This document shows, in pieces, positions 13,146-21,786 of a DNA stretch of 64,000 nucleotides. Both the position numbers and the translations under genes were made by a program. The stretch's first letter is position 1; every line of letters begins with the position of its first letter. The DNA comes from Linnemannia schmuckeri. Its lineage: Eukaryota; Mortierellomycota; Mortierellomycetes; Mortierellales; Mortierellaceae. The notes beneath the pieces were generated by a model. The model had not been told where the DNA came from, made no database searches, and was given only the letters and a program-made list of their open reading frames with translations. The stretch is taken from NCBI GenBank assembly GCA_029449235.1, contig JANATG010000008.1, positions 744,001 through 808,000 of the forward strand, written 5' to 3'.

Positions 13146-13923
13146 GCAACAGCAGCAGCAGCAGCAGGCAATTTCTTCATTGGACCAATTAACTGCCGCT
13201 CAGATCCAGGAACAGCACCAATTGAACCAACACCGACAGGTCTTGCAACTCCAGCAGCAACAGCAGCAACAATTGCAGCAGCAGCAGCGCCAGTACCAGT
13301 TGCTCTTGCAACAGCAAGATCCAGCCTTGGTCAGCACATTCCTCAACAACTTTTCCAACCTTACCAACTACCAGCAACTCAATTCGGATCAAGCTCAGAA
13401 CGAGCTTTTGTCGATTCTGGACTCTACAATGTTCACCAACAACAATAACAACAACAACGGCAACACCTTTGAAAACAGCAACAACAGTAACCCGTTCGGG
13501 TTGACATCGTCGTTCGTTCAGCAACAACAAGGATCACAGCAGTCATCGGGCTTGTTCCAACCGTCAATGTCGATGTCTCCGTCCAGCACCAGCATGTCAT
13601 CGACGTTCAGTCCCGATATGGGTAACTGCACTCTGAGCTCCAGTGATTTCGCCTCTGCAGCAAGTGCTCGGCGGTACCAGCAGCAGGACCGACACCGGAC
13701 ATTCTCCTCGGACGACGCCTTCTTGGCCGAGGCAGCCATGGGAAGGACGAGTCTGCACGACACCCCCTCGCCCGAGTCCTTTCCAGTTCTGGATCTGGCT
13801 GGGTCATTCCCGACTTATCTTGGAACTGAGAATGCGGTCCCCTTTGGTGTCCGTCAGGCTCTAGGGGATGTTGGCAAACTCTTCAAGTTTGAGGCGTCCC
13901 AGGCAGGTCTCTCTGCCGAGTAG
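10305..13923 (+). CDS. Zn2Cys6 fungal-specific transcription factor with polyglutamine tract
   Basis: Two exons, 10305-11408 and 11554-13923 (145-nt intron, GTAAGT to TAG), give 1157 aa. Residues 14-43 carry the binuclear zinc cluster: Cys at 14, 17, 24, 33, 36 and 43, with the basic RRRKTR between the second and third Cys. A fungal-specific middle homology region starts near residue 253 (LIDLYFQHVHPYLLVIHKP), and after the intron has the hallmark RRRLFWAIFVLDQFLS. Proteins of this class bind CGG-containing sites in promoters and switch on metabolic genes. The C-terminal half is rich in Ser, Asn and Gln, with an almost pure Gln run of about 30 near residues 875-907 and further Gln clusters. 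The target pathway is unknown. It stands alone behind a long CT-rich leader with no pathway neighbours. Confidence 0.93.
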
Positions 13924-14628
13924 ATAGTTTTTTCTTCTTTTTTGTACAATAGTCGCACATATGCATATAAATACGCATTTCCCCGCATATTAGTGACCCG
14001 TTTGATCATAATGAGAGCAAGCCGACGAGCGGCAACAAGGTGATCAAGTAGGACTATAGTTATACTTCGTCTACGTAATGATGTCTGTTGGCGAAGACTT
14101 AATATTTTGCTTTATACACTCTATCTCTGTAAACCTCAGAACAGTCCAAGAGCTTGGCCATGCGTTCCTGAAAATGAATTTTTTTTTTACGTACAGTACA
14201 TGTACTGGAAGTTTAAATCTTTTCCTCTCCAGCTTGACCATGACCACAAACGAAGGTCGCCGGAATTTGTTTTATGAAGAACTTCGCACGTGGTTTTTGT
14301 AGAGATATAGTCCGATGAGACTAAGCCTACCAAGTCTGGAAAGCATGGCAAATGCTCACCAACTTGGTGTCTTCGTCAAAATCATACCCTATATTTCAGC
14401 TCTTGCCGTCTCATTCTTTTCCTCCTTACTCTTCTTCCTTCTTCTTCTTCATCTCCTCCTCCTCCTCCTCCTCCTCCTTCTTCTTCTCCTTCTTCTTCTT
14501 TTTCTTCTTTTCTTTCTCGTCTTCACCTTCATCGTCAAATTATCTCCCGTCCCATCCTTTCACAACAACATAATTTCATATCATACACAATTTCCTTTCA
14601 AACGATATCCCCTTGACCTTCCTTTGTC
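13924..14628. other. 3' flank of transcription factor gene and CT-rich leader of the next small gene
   Basis: No gene seen. A strongly pyrimidine-biased block with TCC/TTC repeats spans about 14410-14540 and immediately precedes the small gene at 14629, as a fungal promoter or leader would. Confidence 0.5.
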
Positions 14629-14877
14629 ATGGTACAACAGCCTCTTTGCCTTATCCCTTTTTCCGAGGACGACCTTTTCGACAATGGGAACATCGACCTG
14701 GATATACCAGATAACGCTTTGGACTTCACCGAAGCCGAGATTTCAAAAGGTCCAGGCGACCAGCAAGATGCTCATCCGCCTTTAGCTCTCCTGCCGCCTC
14801 CGCCGCCGCCTCTTCCACCATCACCCCCTTGTCATATTTGTCTAATGGTCTCCTTCGTCTACACTCTTTTCACCTGA
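14629..14877 (+). CDS. Small proline-rich protein, family copy 1, 3' end rewritten by a transposon
   Basis: Unrecognised protein of 82 aa as it now stands. Its N-terminus (MVQQP, then IPFSEDDLFDNGNIDLDIPD) matches the gene at 17867 and the broken copy at 25027 in spacing and key residues. A run of prolines follows from about residue 52. A pogo-like element (14862-17055) is inserted at its end. If the element and one TA are removed, the codon at the junction becomes TAG, so the original frame would have ended just there; the insertion adds four or five foreign codons. Expression is unproven. The pyrimidine-rich leader and conserved start argue that it was once a real gene. Confidence 0.55.
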   Translation: MVQQPLCLIPFSEDDLFDNGNIDLDIPDNALDFTEAEISKGPGDQQDAHPPLALLPPPPPPLPPSPPCHICLMVSFVYTLFT

Positions 14878-14947
14878 ATGTGGGGATTTTTCCTATGAAA
14901 AGTCTAGTATTCTATTGAATTAAAAATATATGTCTGAGGTATTCAGT
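14862..14947 (+). repeat. Left terminal inverted repeat of the pogo-like element
   Basis: Matches the reverse complement of 16971-17055 with a few substitutions and one single-base indel. The outermost motif CTCTTTTCACCTGAATGTGG is identical in both copies. Confidence 0.9.
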
Positions 14948-15306
14948 CAGATTCCTTTATTTCCTGGCAACGTTATCTGTAATATCATCTGTGTATAACC
15001 AATGTACAAACCATACGTTCTCTCCTCTCTTTCTCATACTCCCATCTCGCCGTCTTCATTTCAAGATGCCAAAGAACAATACAACCAGCTCCCGGACCAG
15101 CTCCCACACACGACGCTCGCCCCTCAGCGACATCACCTCTGATAGCAACAGAACCAATGCCCCTTCTAATGCAAATGAGAACGCACAAACTCTTTGGCAC
15201 CGCGCACTACTTACAGAAGCACGGGCAGGCACATCAAGAAAGTCAACCTTCACAGGCCGCTGGATCCCATAAACATCGAGGGAAAGGTCTTTCTCTTTGA
15301 TATCGG

Positions 15307-16964
15307 ATGGAGCTCGTGGAGGTTTATCATCAGCTTCGCCAGAAGAAGGACGTCAAGGTCAACCCCAATAACTTTCACAAATTTGTGAAAGCGAATATCC
15401 ATCCAGAGTCCATTAAGCAATGGGACAAGGATTACGACAAGATCAAGTACGACGTGCTTCATGATCGAGGAAACAAGTGTACGCTTTCCAAGGATCCGTC
15501 GACGCTGGTACGATACTTGGTCGATCGAGCTGTTCATAACTGGCTGGTTGAGGTATGTAAGGAAAATGGCATCGTCAGTGGTCGTCAGCTCCAGGCTACA
15601 GCTGAGACCATTTTCCATGTACTTGTCGATGACATCGCTCCTGAAGGCATCTCATTTGGTCGTCCAATCTCCTTCACGGTATTTTGGCGCACTCGGATGA
15701 GGGAGGAATACTGTATCGCAAGTCTCGATCTCAAAGGAGAAGCGGAGGGTGTCAATATGCAAGCAATCGAGCCAAGGATGGCTGAGATCCGGGAGATTTG
15801 CTCGGAATACGACCCGGACGATATCTACAATTGCGACGAGACAGGGATGTATCTGTTGGAGGTGCCTGCCCGCCCCTACAGCACCCCAGAGTTTAGCAGA
15901 GGTGCCAAGGTTGCAAGAGGAACTGGCTCTCGTGTATCAATTCTCCTTTGTATCAATGCCACTGGGTCTTCACCTACACGAGGAAAGAACATACCAGCGT
16001 TGAGGCCTCTTGTTATCAGTAAGTATAATGATCTCAATGCGCCATTCCATAAACATGGTCGTAAAACAAATTTCTAACCCTTGCTCGCCTCGGTTCTTTA
16101 GGCGAGCACCTTGCTCGGAGCATCAAGCCATGCGAAAACGTCCCCGTCACCTCGATAAGGCATGGAAACGGATACATGACCCGAGATCTCTTTATGGACT
16201 GGCTTCACGCTCTTGACGACAGCCTTTCAAAACCGAGTCTTCTGCTCTTCGATTCCTGTGGATCACATAAAGGCATTGACGATATCGACCGGTTGACAGG
16301 AAATGAGTGGACACACCTTCGCCTTGAGCGCCTTCCAGCAAACTCGACTGTCACACAACCATTGGATGTTGGAGTGATCAGTGTCTTCAAACGACGATAC
16401 GTTGAGATGCTCACCAACCAGGCGATTGTGAACAGCTATGCCAGCGGAAAGAATGTCACCAATGGCGAGGCATGGAGCTTGATCCCATATGCATGGTCCC
16501 AGGTCAAGCCTTCGACACTACGACAATGTTTTCGCACCACAAAGGTTCTTCCAAAGGTGATGGCTGACAGCCTGGAGGAGAGATCGGTAAATATGCAGGA
16601 GCGGCAACCAGAGTATCCGCCAGTGGTAGATACAGCCAGAGAACAAAAGAAACGACATTTTCTTCGACTCGTTGCATCAATTTTGGACGGACACACGTTC
16701 AACTTTACCCTTGCAAATAACCAAAAGGATGCACAGGATCTGGCAGAGGAGATAAGAAAGGCGGTACACGAGAAGTTGACCGAAGGAGCAGCTCTGTTTG
16801 CGCCGCGAGAAAGGAGCTCCTCCATCGAGCCCGACGATCTCAACTCGTTCAAGGTTGCAGTTGGAGCAAAGAGCGTGGCGATCAAAGTGGAGTGGCTTGC
16901 AAGCGATAATCCAAAGGTTCGACAAGCAGTGCGATTGCTTATCCGTACTCTCAAGCAAAATTAA
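15307..16964 (+). CDS. Pogo-type transposase (DDE_1), 5' end uncertain
   Basis: Exons 15307-16018 and 16102-16964 (83-nt intron) give 524 aa from the first in-frame Met. The N-terminal helix-turn-helix region resembles CENP-B/pogo DNA-binding domains. The catalytic domain shows NCDETG (first Asp), LLLFDSCGSH (second Asp) and TQPLDVGVISVFKRR (third Asp), as in the DDD triad of pogo elements. The enzyme cuts and pastes its own element at TA sites. Upstream, a frame starting at 15065 (MPKNN...) encodes a Ser/Thr-rich stretch that would need a frame change and has an in-frame TGA just before 15307 to connect. So either the 5' exon is decayed or an unusual intron exists. The element may no longer be autonomous. 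Confidence 0.85.
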
Positions 16965-16970
16965 AATTTT

Positions 16971-17055
16971 ACTGAATACCCCAGATATATTTTTTAATTC
17001 AATAGAATACTGGACGTTTCATAGGAAAAATCCCCACATTCAGGTGAAAAGAGCG
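16971..17055 (-). repeat. Right terminal inverted repeat of the pogo-like element
   Basis: Reverse complement of the left repeat at 14862-14947; ends in GGTGAAAAGAGCG next to the flanking TA. Confidence 0.9.
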
Positions 17056-17582
17056 TAGGCTATTATCCTTTATATAATACGATCGGAGCCCGTTATCCAT
17101 TGTCTCACTGTGATCGTAGTGCTACCATTCCTCGCCGCTGGCTGTACCTCTCGATTCCCCGCCATCGACTATTTTCAAAGTCTTGGTTTTCAACCCTTCT
17201 AGCGTCCTGATCTCTGGCTGACGCGGAGGGGCTCTAGTTTCTTTTAAGCAGTGACATTCGAAAGATACAACAAGAAGGAGGGTAAGTAGAGAAAGAAGAA
17301 AGAGGAGGAGGGAAGGAGGGAGAGAGGGAGGGAAGGAATGAAGAGCAAAGAAGAAGAGAATGAAAAGGAAAACATTCAGGACATTCTCCCTTCTCAATCC
17401 CCCTCTCTGTAGAACCAGGAATTGATCCGGTGGCTAGACTTTAAAAGGAAATACAGCAATCATATCATCAGCAATTTCGATCACATTAAGGGAATGATAC
17501 GCCATATTGCACGTCTAGGTTTTTGTAATTGGGAAATGAAAAATTGGTGGCGTCAGCTGCCGGCGTGCCTCGGCTTTCTGCG

Positions 17583-17613
<31 letters not shown>

Positions 17614-17866
17614 AAAAGAAAAAGAAAAAACGCCTCTAATACATTCATGACTCTAGCATGGCACATTCAAGCTACGTTGGTGCCTCTGATTTATTTCTTT
17701 TTTTTCTTTAATTGCCCTTTTCACTTGTTTCTTTTTTTTTTGTTTTTTTGCATCACTCATTCACCACAACTTCTACACACATACAGCCAATTTTTTTATC
17801 TCACACTCTCTCCACAAACACACTCACTTTCACCCTCCCAACGTCCTTTTCATCGACAATACAGCT
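17056..17866. other. Spacer after pogo element and leader of small gene copy 2
   Basis: No gene seen. An A-rich run of about 29 residues followed by AAAAAG repeats lies near 17583-17627. A T/C-rich leader with CACTC/CACAC motifs runs from about 17695 to 17860 and resembles the leader at 24910-25010 before copy 3. Confidence 0.5.
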
Positions 17867-18271
17867 ATGGTACGACAGCCCTCCAACCGCATTCCTTTCC
17901 CCGAAAGCAGTAGCTTCGACGACAGCGACATCGACCTGAAAATGCTCGATATCGTTGTTGACTACACCAAGACTAGGAATGCACCACTCGTCACCTTACC
18001 GGAAACCCCTTTACCACCCTCAACCCTGCCACCGTCACCACCGCCTCCTCCCTCTACTCTCCTCTCGTCGTCTCTTTCTCTCCGTCATCACCCTTATTTT
18101 ACCGTGACCAAAGCAAGTCGTCCATCGTCTCAGCGTGGCCATAGCTCAGCCACGTTCCAGCAGAACACCGTTCTTCCTCCGCTCGCTATTGTCCATCCTC
18201 CTCATGTCCCTGTCGCCAACCTTCCTCACGTCTCTGTTGTCGGTCCTGCTTCAGTCCTGGGTCCCAGTTAA
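17867..18271 (+). CDS. Small proline-rich protein, family copy 2 (apparently intact)
   Basis: 134 aa, single exon, no recognised family. The N-terminus reads MVRQP, IPFPESSSFDDSDIDLKMLD, then IVVDYT. The middle (about 45-65) is Pro/Ser-rich and the tail has HPPHVP-type repeats. No signal peptide or membrane segment is evident. An AATAAA at about 18371 lies 100 bp downstream and fits a poly(A) signal. This is the best-preserved of three copies in the same orientation within 10.4 kb (14629, 17867, 25027). The copies are kept apart by transposons. The conserved acidic FDDxDIDL stretch is the only clear common motif, and its function is unknown. Confidence 0.6.
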   Translation: MVRQPSNRIPFPESSSFDDSDIDLKMLDIVVDYTKTRNAPLVTLPETPLPPSTLPPSPPPPPSTLLSSSLSLRHHPYFTVTKASRPSSQRGHSSATFQQNTVLPPLAIVHPPHVPVANLPHVSVVGPASVLGPS

Positions 18272-18551
18272 CTTAAAATGGCTTCTATAGTCATATTCCT
18301 TTGACGGCACAAGTGTCGGCCCAATGTGCGGTTTTCTTTACTTTTTATTGTACTGTCACTGCCCATTATCAATAAAAAAGCTTTCTGGCTTAGACGTCGG
18401 CTTTTCTTCTGACTTGGAGACTTTCGTTCACAAATTATATCTGTAAAGAAGCTTGTTCAGCCAGATTCAAAAAACGTACAAAGAGTAAAAACGTACAAAG
18501 AAAAAAAAAAGGTGCAAATAAGAAAAACACGCAAATAAGAAAAACACGCTA

Positions 18552-18587
<36 letters not shown>

Positions 18588-18828
18588 ATGTGTGCATCGA
18601 GGTAGGAATGACAAGGATGAGAATGTGATGCTAAAAGCTGAAGACCAAACGAAACTGCAAAAAAACACATTGTACTGTACTTAGCGGTGTGGGAAATGGG
18701 ACGCATTCTGATTCGAATTGGGAGTGGAGTGCTAAATAACGGGCAAGTGAATGAGTTATTTTGTCTTTATATAATGCCTGGTGACACTGGCAAGCTTAAT
18801 TTCCTTGAACTTCGTAATAGTTAAAGAT
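18272..18828. other. Spacer with short tandem repeats
   Basis: No gene seen. It holds an AATAAA near 18371, two copies of an AAAACGTACAAAG unit (about 18473-18502), 2-3 copies of a 17-bp unit containing AATAAGAAAAACACGC (about 18515-18553), and a run of about 30 A residues ending near 18585. Confidence 0.6.
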
Positions 18829-18922
18829 GGGTCGTTGATGATCAGAGCTCGTGATATGTGCATATAAAGAGCTAAGATAAGAGCTTGTAAAGTGTAATAA
18901 AGACACAAGTCAACATATAGTA

Positions 18923-20161
18923 CAGTCGAAAATGGTTTTTACGGACACTTGGCCAGCAAAACTGTCCGGAAAAAAAATCATTTTGGATTGAATTGCCTCC
19001 CTAAGTGCACTACTCTAAAACTCAAAAATACAGCCACGAATACATGGTGCACGTGATGACTGACACGAACCTCTGCAACATGTCAAGAAAAAAGTGAGAA
19101 AGCTATAGTTTATTCATGTCCATTGGTGACATCCCTATCCAACTCGTTGGGTTCAATGGCCATACCGACACGCACAACACGTTTTAGTGCCTTCCTGAAC
19201 TCCTGAATTCGTTCTGAGCCACGTTCCGTACTCTGTAGAACTCGCCTAAAACCAGCTGTTGTGAGAACATTACTGTCGCCTACCAAACGTTTCAGCGTTC
19301 GAATGGTGTTGTTGATTTCCGTGTCTGAAATGGGTGAGCTTGCGTGACTTGAGGCCTCGCCAAGACTATCACCATCTTCCACTGTATCTTGCCCTTTTCC
19401 ACCCACATCCACTTGTTGCAGCGCTCCCCTGGCCAGCTCCTCTCCTCTCTCTACCACTCTGAAACTCAACCCATTCTTCATCCTGATTTCGACAATAATA
19501 TGCTCAAAATACGCCATTTCATGTTCCTTGTATTTTTCATGCTGAGTGTGTCGAGGCTTTGGCTGCTGTTGTTATTCCTTTGTTAGTTATTGTTGTTGGA
19601 GATAATCGCGCATTTGTGTTGGAAGGATTGGGGTTTTGGCGAAGCAGTCGCGTAGTGTGGAAGGCTTCATCTGATCCCATGCATACGGGACCAGTGACCA
19701 AGCATGCCCATTGGTGATAGTTACCGTTTGGTCGAAGTTGCGAGCATAATATGTCTCAAAGCCAAGCATCTCCAGAAACACTCGTTTGAAAGCACTGATA
19801 ACACCGGCGTCGAGAGGCTGAGTGACCGAAGTTGAGTTTTTGGGTAGTCGCTGGATGCGAAGGTGCTTCCAAGGGACTCCTCCATAAGGATCGCGCATAT
19901 CGATATTATTGTGTGATCCTGCAGAATCCAGAAGAAGAAGGGTGGGCTGGTCAAGGTCATTGTCCAACTCTTGTAGCCAGAGTATGAATGCCTCTCCGGT
20001 CATCCATCCTTTCTTCGTCTTCACCATGGTCATCTTCGCGGCAGCCTCCTTTTCAACATCTCTGGGGATGTTTTCACCTAATATTAACGAATAGACATAA
20101 AGATTAGGATCTGAAAAAAGATATATCGTCAAAGTTATCCATACAGAAGTCACTTATACTA
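18923..20161 (-). mobile_element. 3' half of a second pogo-like element, left arm copy
   Basis: The outer end (18923, next to TA at 18921-18922) starts CAGTCGAAAATGG, a typical pogo-type terminus. Only the 3' half of the element is present; no 5' half exists anywhere in the window. It is cut at 20160-20161 by the TA where the Tc1-like element begins. The same sequence in the opposite orientation is at 21787-23025. Confidence 0.8.
19110..20079 (-). pseudogene. Truncated pogo transposase, left arm (minus strand)
   Basis: Reading on the minus strand, a splice acceptor near 20080 (TTAATATTAG) opens an exon whose first residues are GENIPRD. The exon holds LLLLDSAGSH (second catalytic Asp) and TQPLDAGVISAFKR (third Asp). 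The first Asp and the DNA-binding domain are missing. The frame is stopped by a TAA at 19587-19589 and another four codons later. After these the same frame continues as a Glu/Arg-rich tail to 19110. Both stops are CAA-to-TAA-like changes within a Gln-rich stretch. Non-functional as it stands. Confidence 0.8.
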
Positions 20162-20383
20162 CAGTGGGTCAAAAAATGGTACCAATGTTTTTCTTTTTTT
20201 TTACTTTTCTTTTTTTTGAGATATTTAGCCTAGCCATGATATCCAACGCGTCTACTAAAGTAAAAAGCCCTGGAACTCAGAGACACAGTAGAAAAGGTTT
20301 CATTGCTCTATCTTTATTTGTTGTGAAGTATTTGCTAGAAATGTCTACAATGGTCATTGGTACCATTTCTTGACTAGCATACT
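20162..20383 (+). repeat. Left terminal inverted repeat of Tc1-like element
   Basis: Exact mirror of 21565-21786. The outer motif is GGGTCAAAAAATGGTACCAATG-like and the inner motif near 20353-20373 is its reverse complement with one substitution. Confidence 0.93.
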
Positions 20384-20538
20384 TCCATAGTATCTAATAC
20401 CACTCAATTTCTCTAGAACATTCTAGAACTACATCATTCAACTTTTTCTACTTCTATGGGATTAGTAATCCATGAATATAAAAGAAAGTGCCCTCCTGCT
20501 TAAGCAGTTGTTGCATAATTGTAATTTCAATTTCCAAT

Positions 20539-21555
20539 ATGAAAACCATAGATATCAAGACCAAGGAACGTATTCTATCGCTATTTCGGGCCCATGGATC
20601 CATTAAAAGTGTTGCTAAAACAGCTGGCGTAGGCACAATGACTGTTTCAAGGCTCAAAAGGTCATTTCTTCCAACTCTTTCCAATCAAGTCTCTGGACGT
20701 CCATGTATTCTTTCGGATATTACGCTACGTCGGATCAAGAGAAACGTCTTGAAGGGAGAATGCACAACAGGAAAAGATGTGCACAAGCGTCTACAACAAG
20801 AAGGGATACAAATCTCATATCAAACAACCCTGAACAGCCTGCGGAGAATTAGGATCAATCCAAGGAAAAAAACCAAAAAGCCTTTTCTTTCCAAAAAGCA
20901 TAAGCAGGAATGATTGAAATGGGCAAGGGCACACCAACACTGGACAGTTGAGGACTGAAGGCGCGTCATCTTCTCAGACGAAACCAAGATCAACCTCTGG
21001 AACTCCGATGGCATCAAGTACTGTTTGAGAAAGTAGGACACTCCACTACAGCCATTTCATATGGAGGAAACAGTCAAGCATGGAGGTGGCAGTTTGATGT
21101 TTTGGGGATGTATGCCAAGCAAGGGCCTCGGCTACGGATGCCAGATCTACGATGGAACCATGAAGGCAGTGGATTACATCCATATTCTTGACATGACCCT
21201 TAAGGACAGCCTGGAATACTATGGATATGGACCGGATGATTTTATTTTTCAACATGATAACGATCGAAAACACACTGCTACAGCCACCAAGGCACACTTG
21301 GAAAATGAGGAGATCAATGTGCTTCCATGGCCATCACAGTCAGCCGACCGTAACCCAATCGAACATGTCTGGAACTATCTTAAAGTTCAAATAGCACTTC
21401 GAGATAAACGGCCCACAAGCACCCATAATTTGTGGCAAGTGGTGCTGGAGGAATGGGAGAAAATCCCCATGCAGTTCATCCAATCCCTTTATTCATCAAT
21501 GTCTAAGCGTATTCAGGCTGTATTTAAGGCAAGAGGAGGGCATACAAGGTATTAG
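20539..21555 (+). pseudogene. Tc1-type transposase, broken by three in-frame stop codons
   Basis: Starts at the ATG at 20539 (MKTIDIKTKERI). Residues 1-120 carry paired helix-turn-helix motifs (SIKSVAKTAGVGTMTVSRLK) and a GRP linker (SGRPCILS). The catalytic Asp/Asp/Glu residues lie in FSDETKI, FQHDNDRKHTA and NPIEHVWNYLK, the DD34E pattern of Tc1 enzymes. The frame is interrupted by TGA at 20911, TGA at about 20953 and TAG at about 21034; two fall where Tc1 relatives usually have Arg or Trp. The last intact stretch, 21061-21555, contains the second and third catalytic residues. It is most likely inactive and would need enzyme from elsewhere to move. Confidence 0.88.
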
Positions 21556-21564
21556 TTTTAGAGT

Positions 21565-21786
21565 AGTATGCTAGTCAAGAAATGGTACCAATGACCATTG
21601 TAGACATTTCTAGCAAATACTTCACAACAAATAAAGATAGAGCAATGAAACCTTTTCTACTGTGTCTCTGAGTTCCAGGGCTTTTTACTTTAGTAGACGC
21701 GTTGGATATCATGGCTAGGCTAAATATCTCAAAAAAAAGAAAAGTAAAAAAAAAGAAAAACATTGGTACCATTTTTTGACCCACTG
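21565..21786 (-). repeat. Right terminal inverted repeat of Tc1-like element
   Basis: Mirror of 20162-20383; ends CCATTTTTTGACCCACTG next to TA at 21787-21788. Confidence 0.93.

Larger units (their letters stand above)
14862..17055 (+). mobile_element. Pogo-like (Tc1/mariner superfamily) DNA transposon, nearly complete
   Basis: The element has inverted terminal repeats of about 86 bp (14862-14947 and 16971-17055) beginning C(A/G)CTCTTTTCACCTGAATG, differing at only a few positions and one indel. It is flanked by TA on both sides (14860-14861 and 17056-17057), the standard target duplication of this superfamily. It carries a pogo/DDE_1-type transposase. It sits at the stop codon of a small proline-rich gene. 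The good match of its ends suggests fairly recent insertion, but the 5' part of its transposase frame is damaged. Confidence 0.9.
20162..21786 (+). mobile_element. Tc1-like DNA transposon with about 222-bp terminal inverted repeats
   Basis: A 1625-bp element bounded by TA on both sides, with ends CAGTGGGTCAAAAAATGG. Terminal inverted repeats run 20162-20383 and 21565-21786. Each repeat carries near its inner edge an inverted copy of the outer GTCAAxAAATGGTACCAATG motif. The interior holds a Tc1-type transposase gene broken by nonsense codons. It forms the centre of the large palindrome and splits what would be the pogo gene next to its intron. Confidence 0.93.

Noticed and set aside
20164..20373. 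Frame of 69 codons, present again at 21575-21784
   Set aside because: Lies inside the Tc1 terminal repeats and includes poly-Phe from a T run; not a gene.
20539..21555. Recoding of TGA as Trp in the Tc1 transposase
   Set aside because: One of the TGA codons replaces a usual Arg and a TAG is also present; neighbouring nuclear genes use TGA as stop, so decay is simpler.
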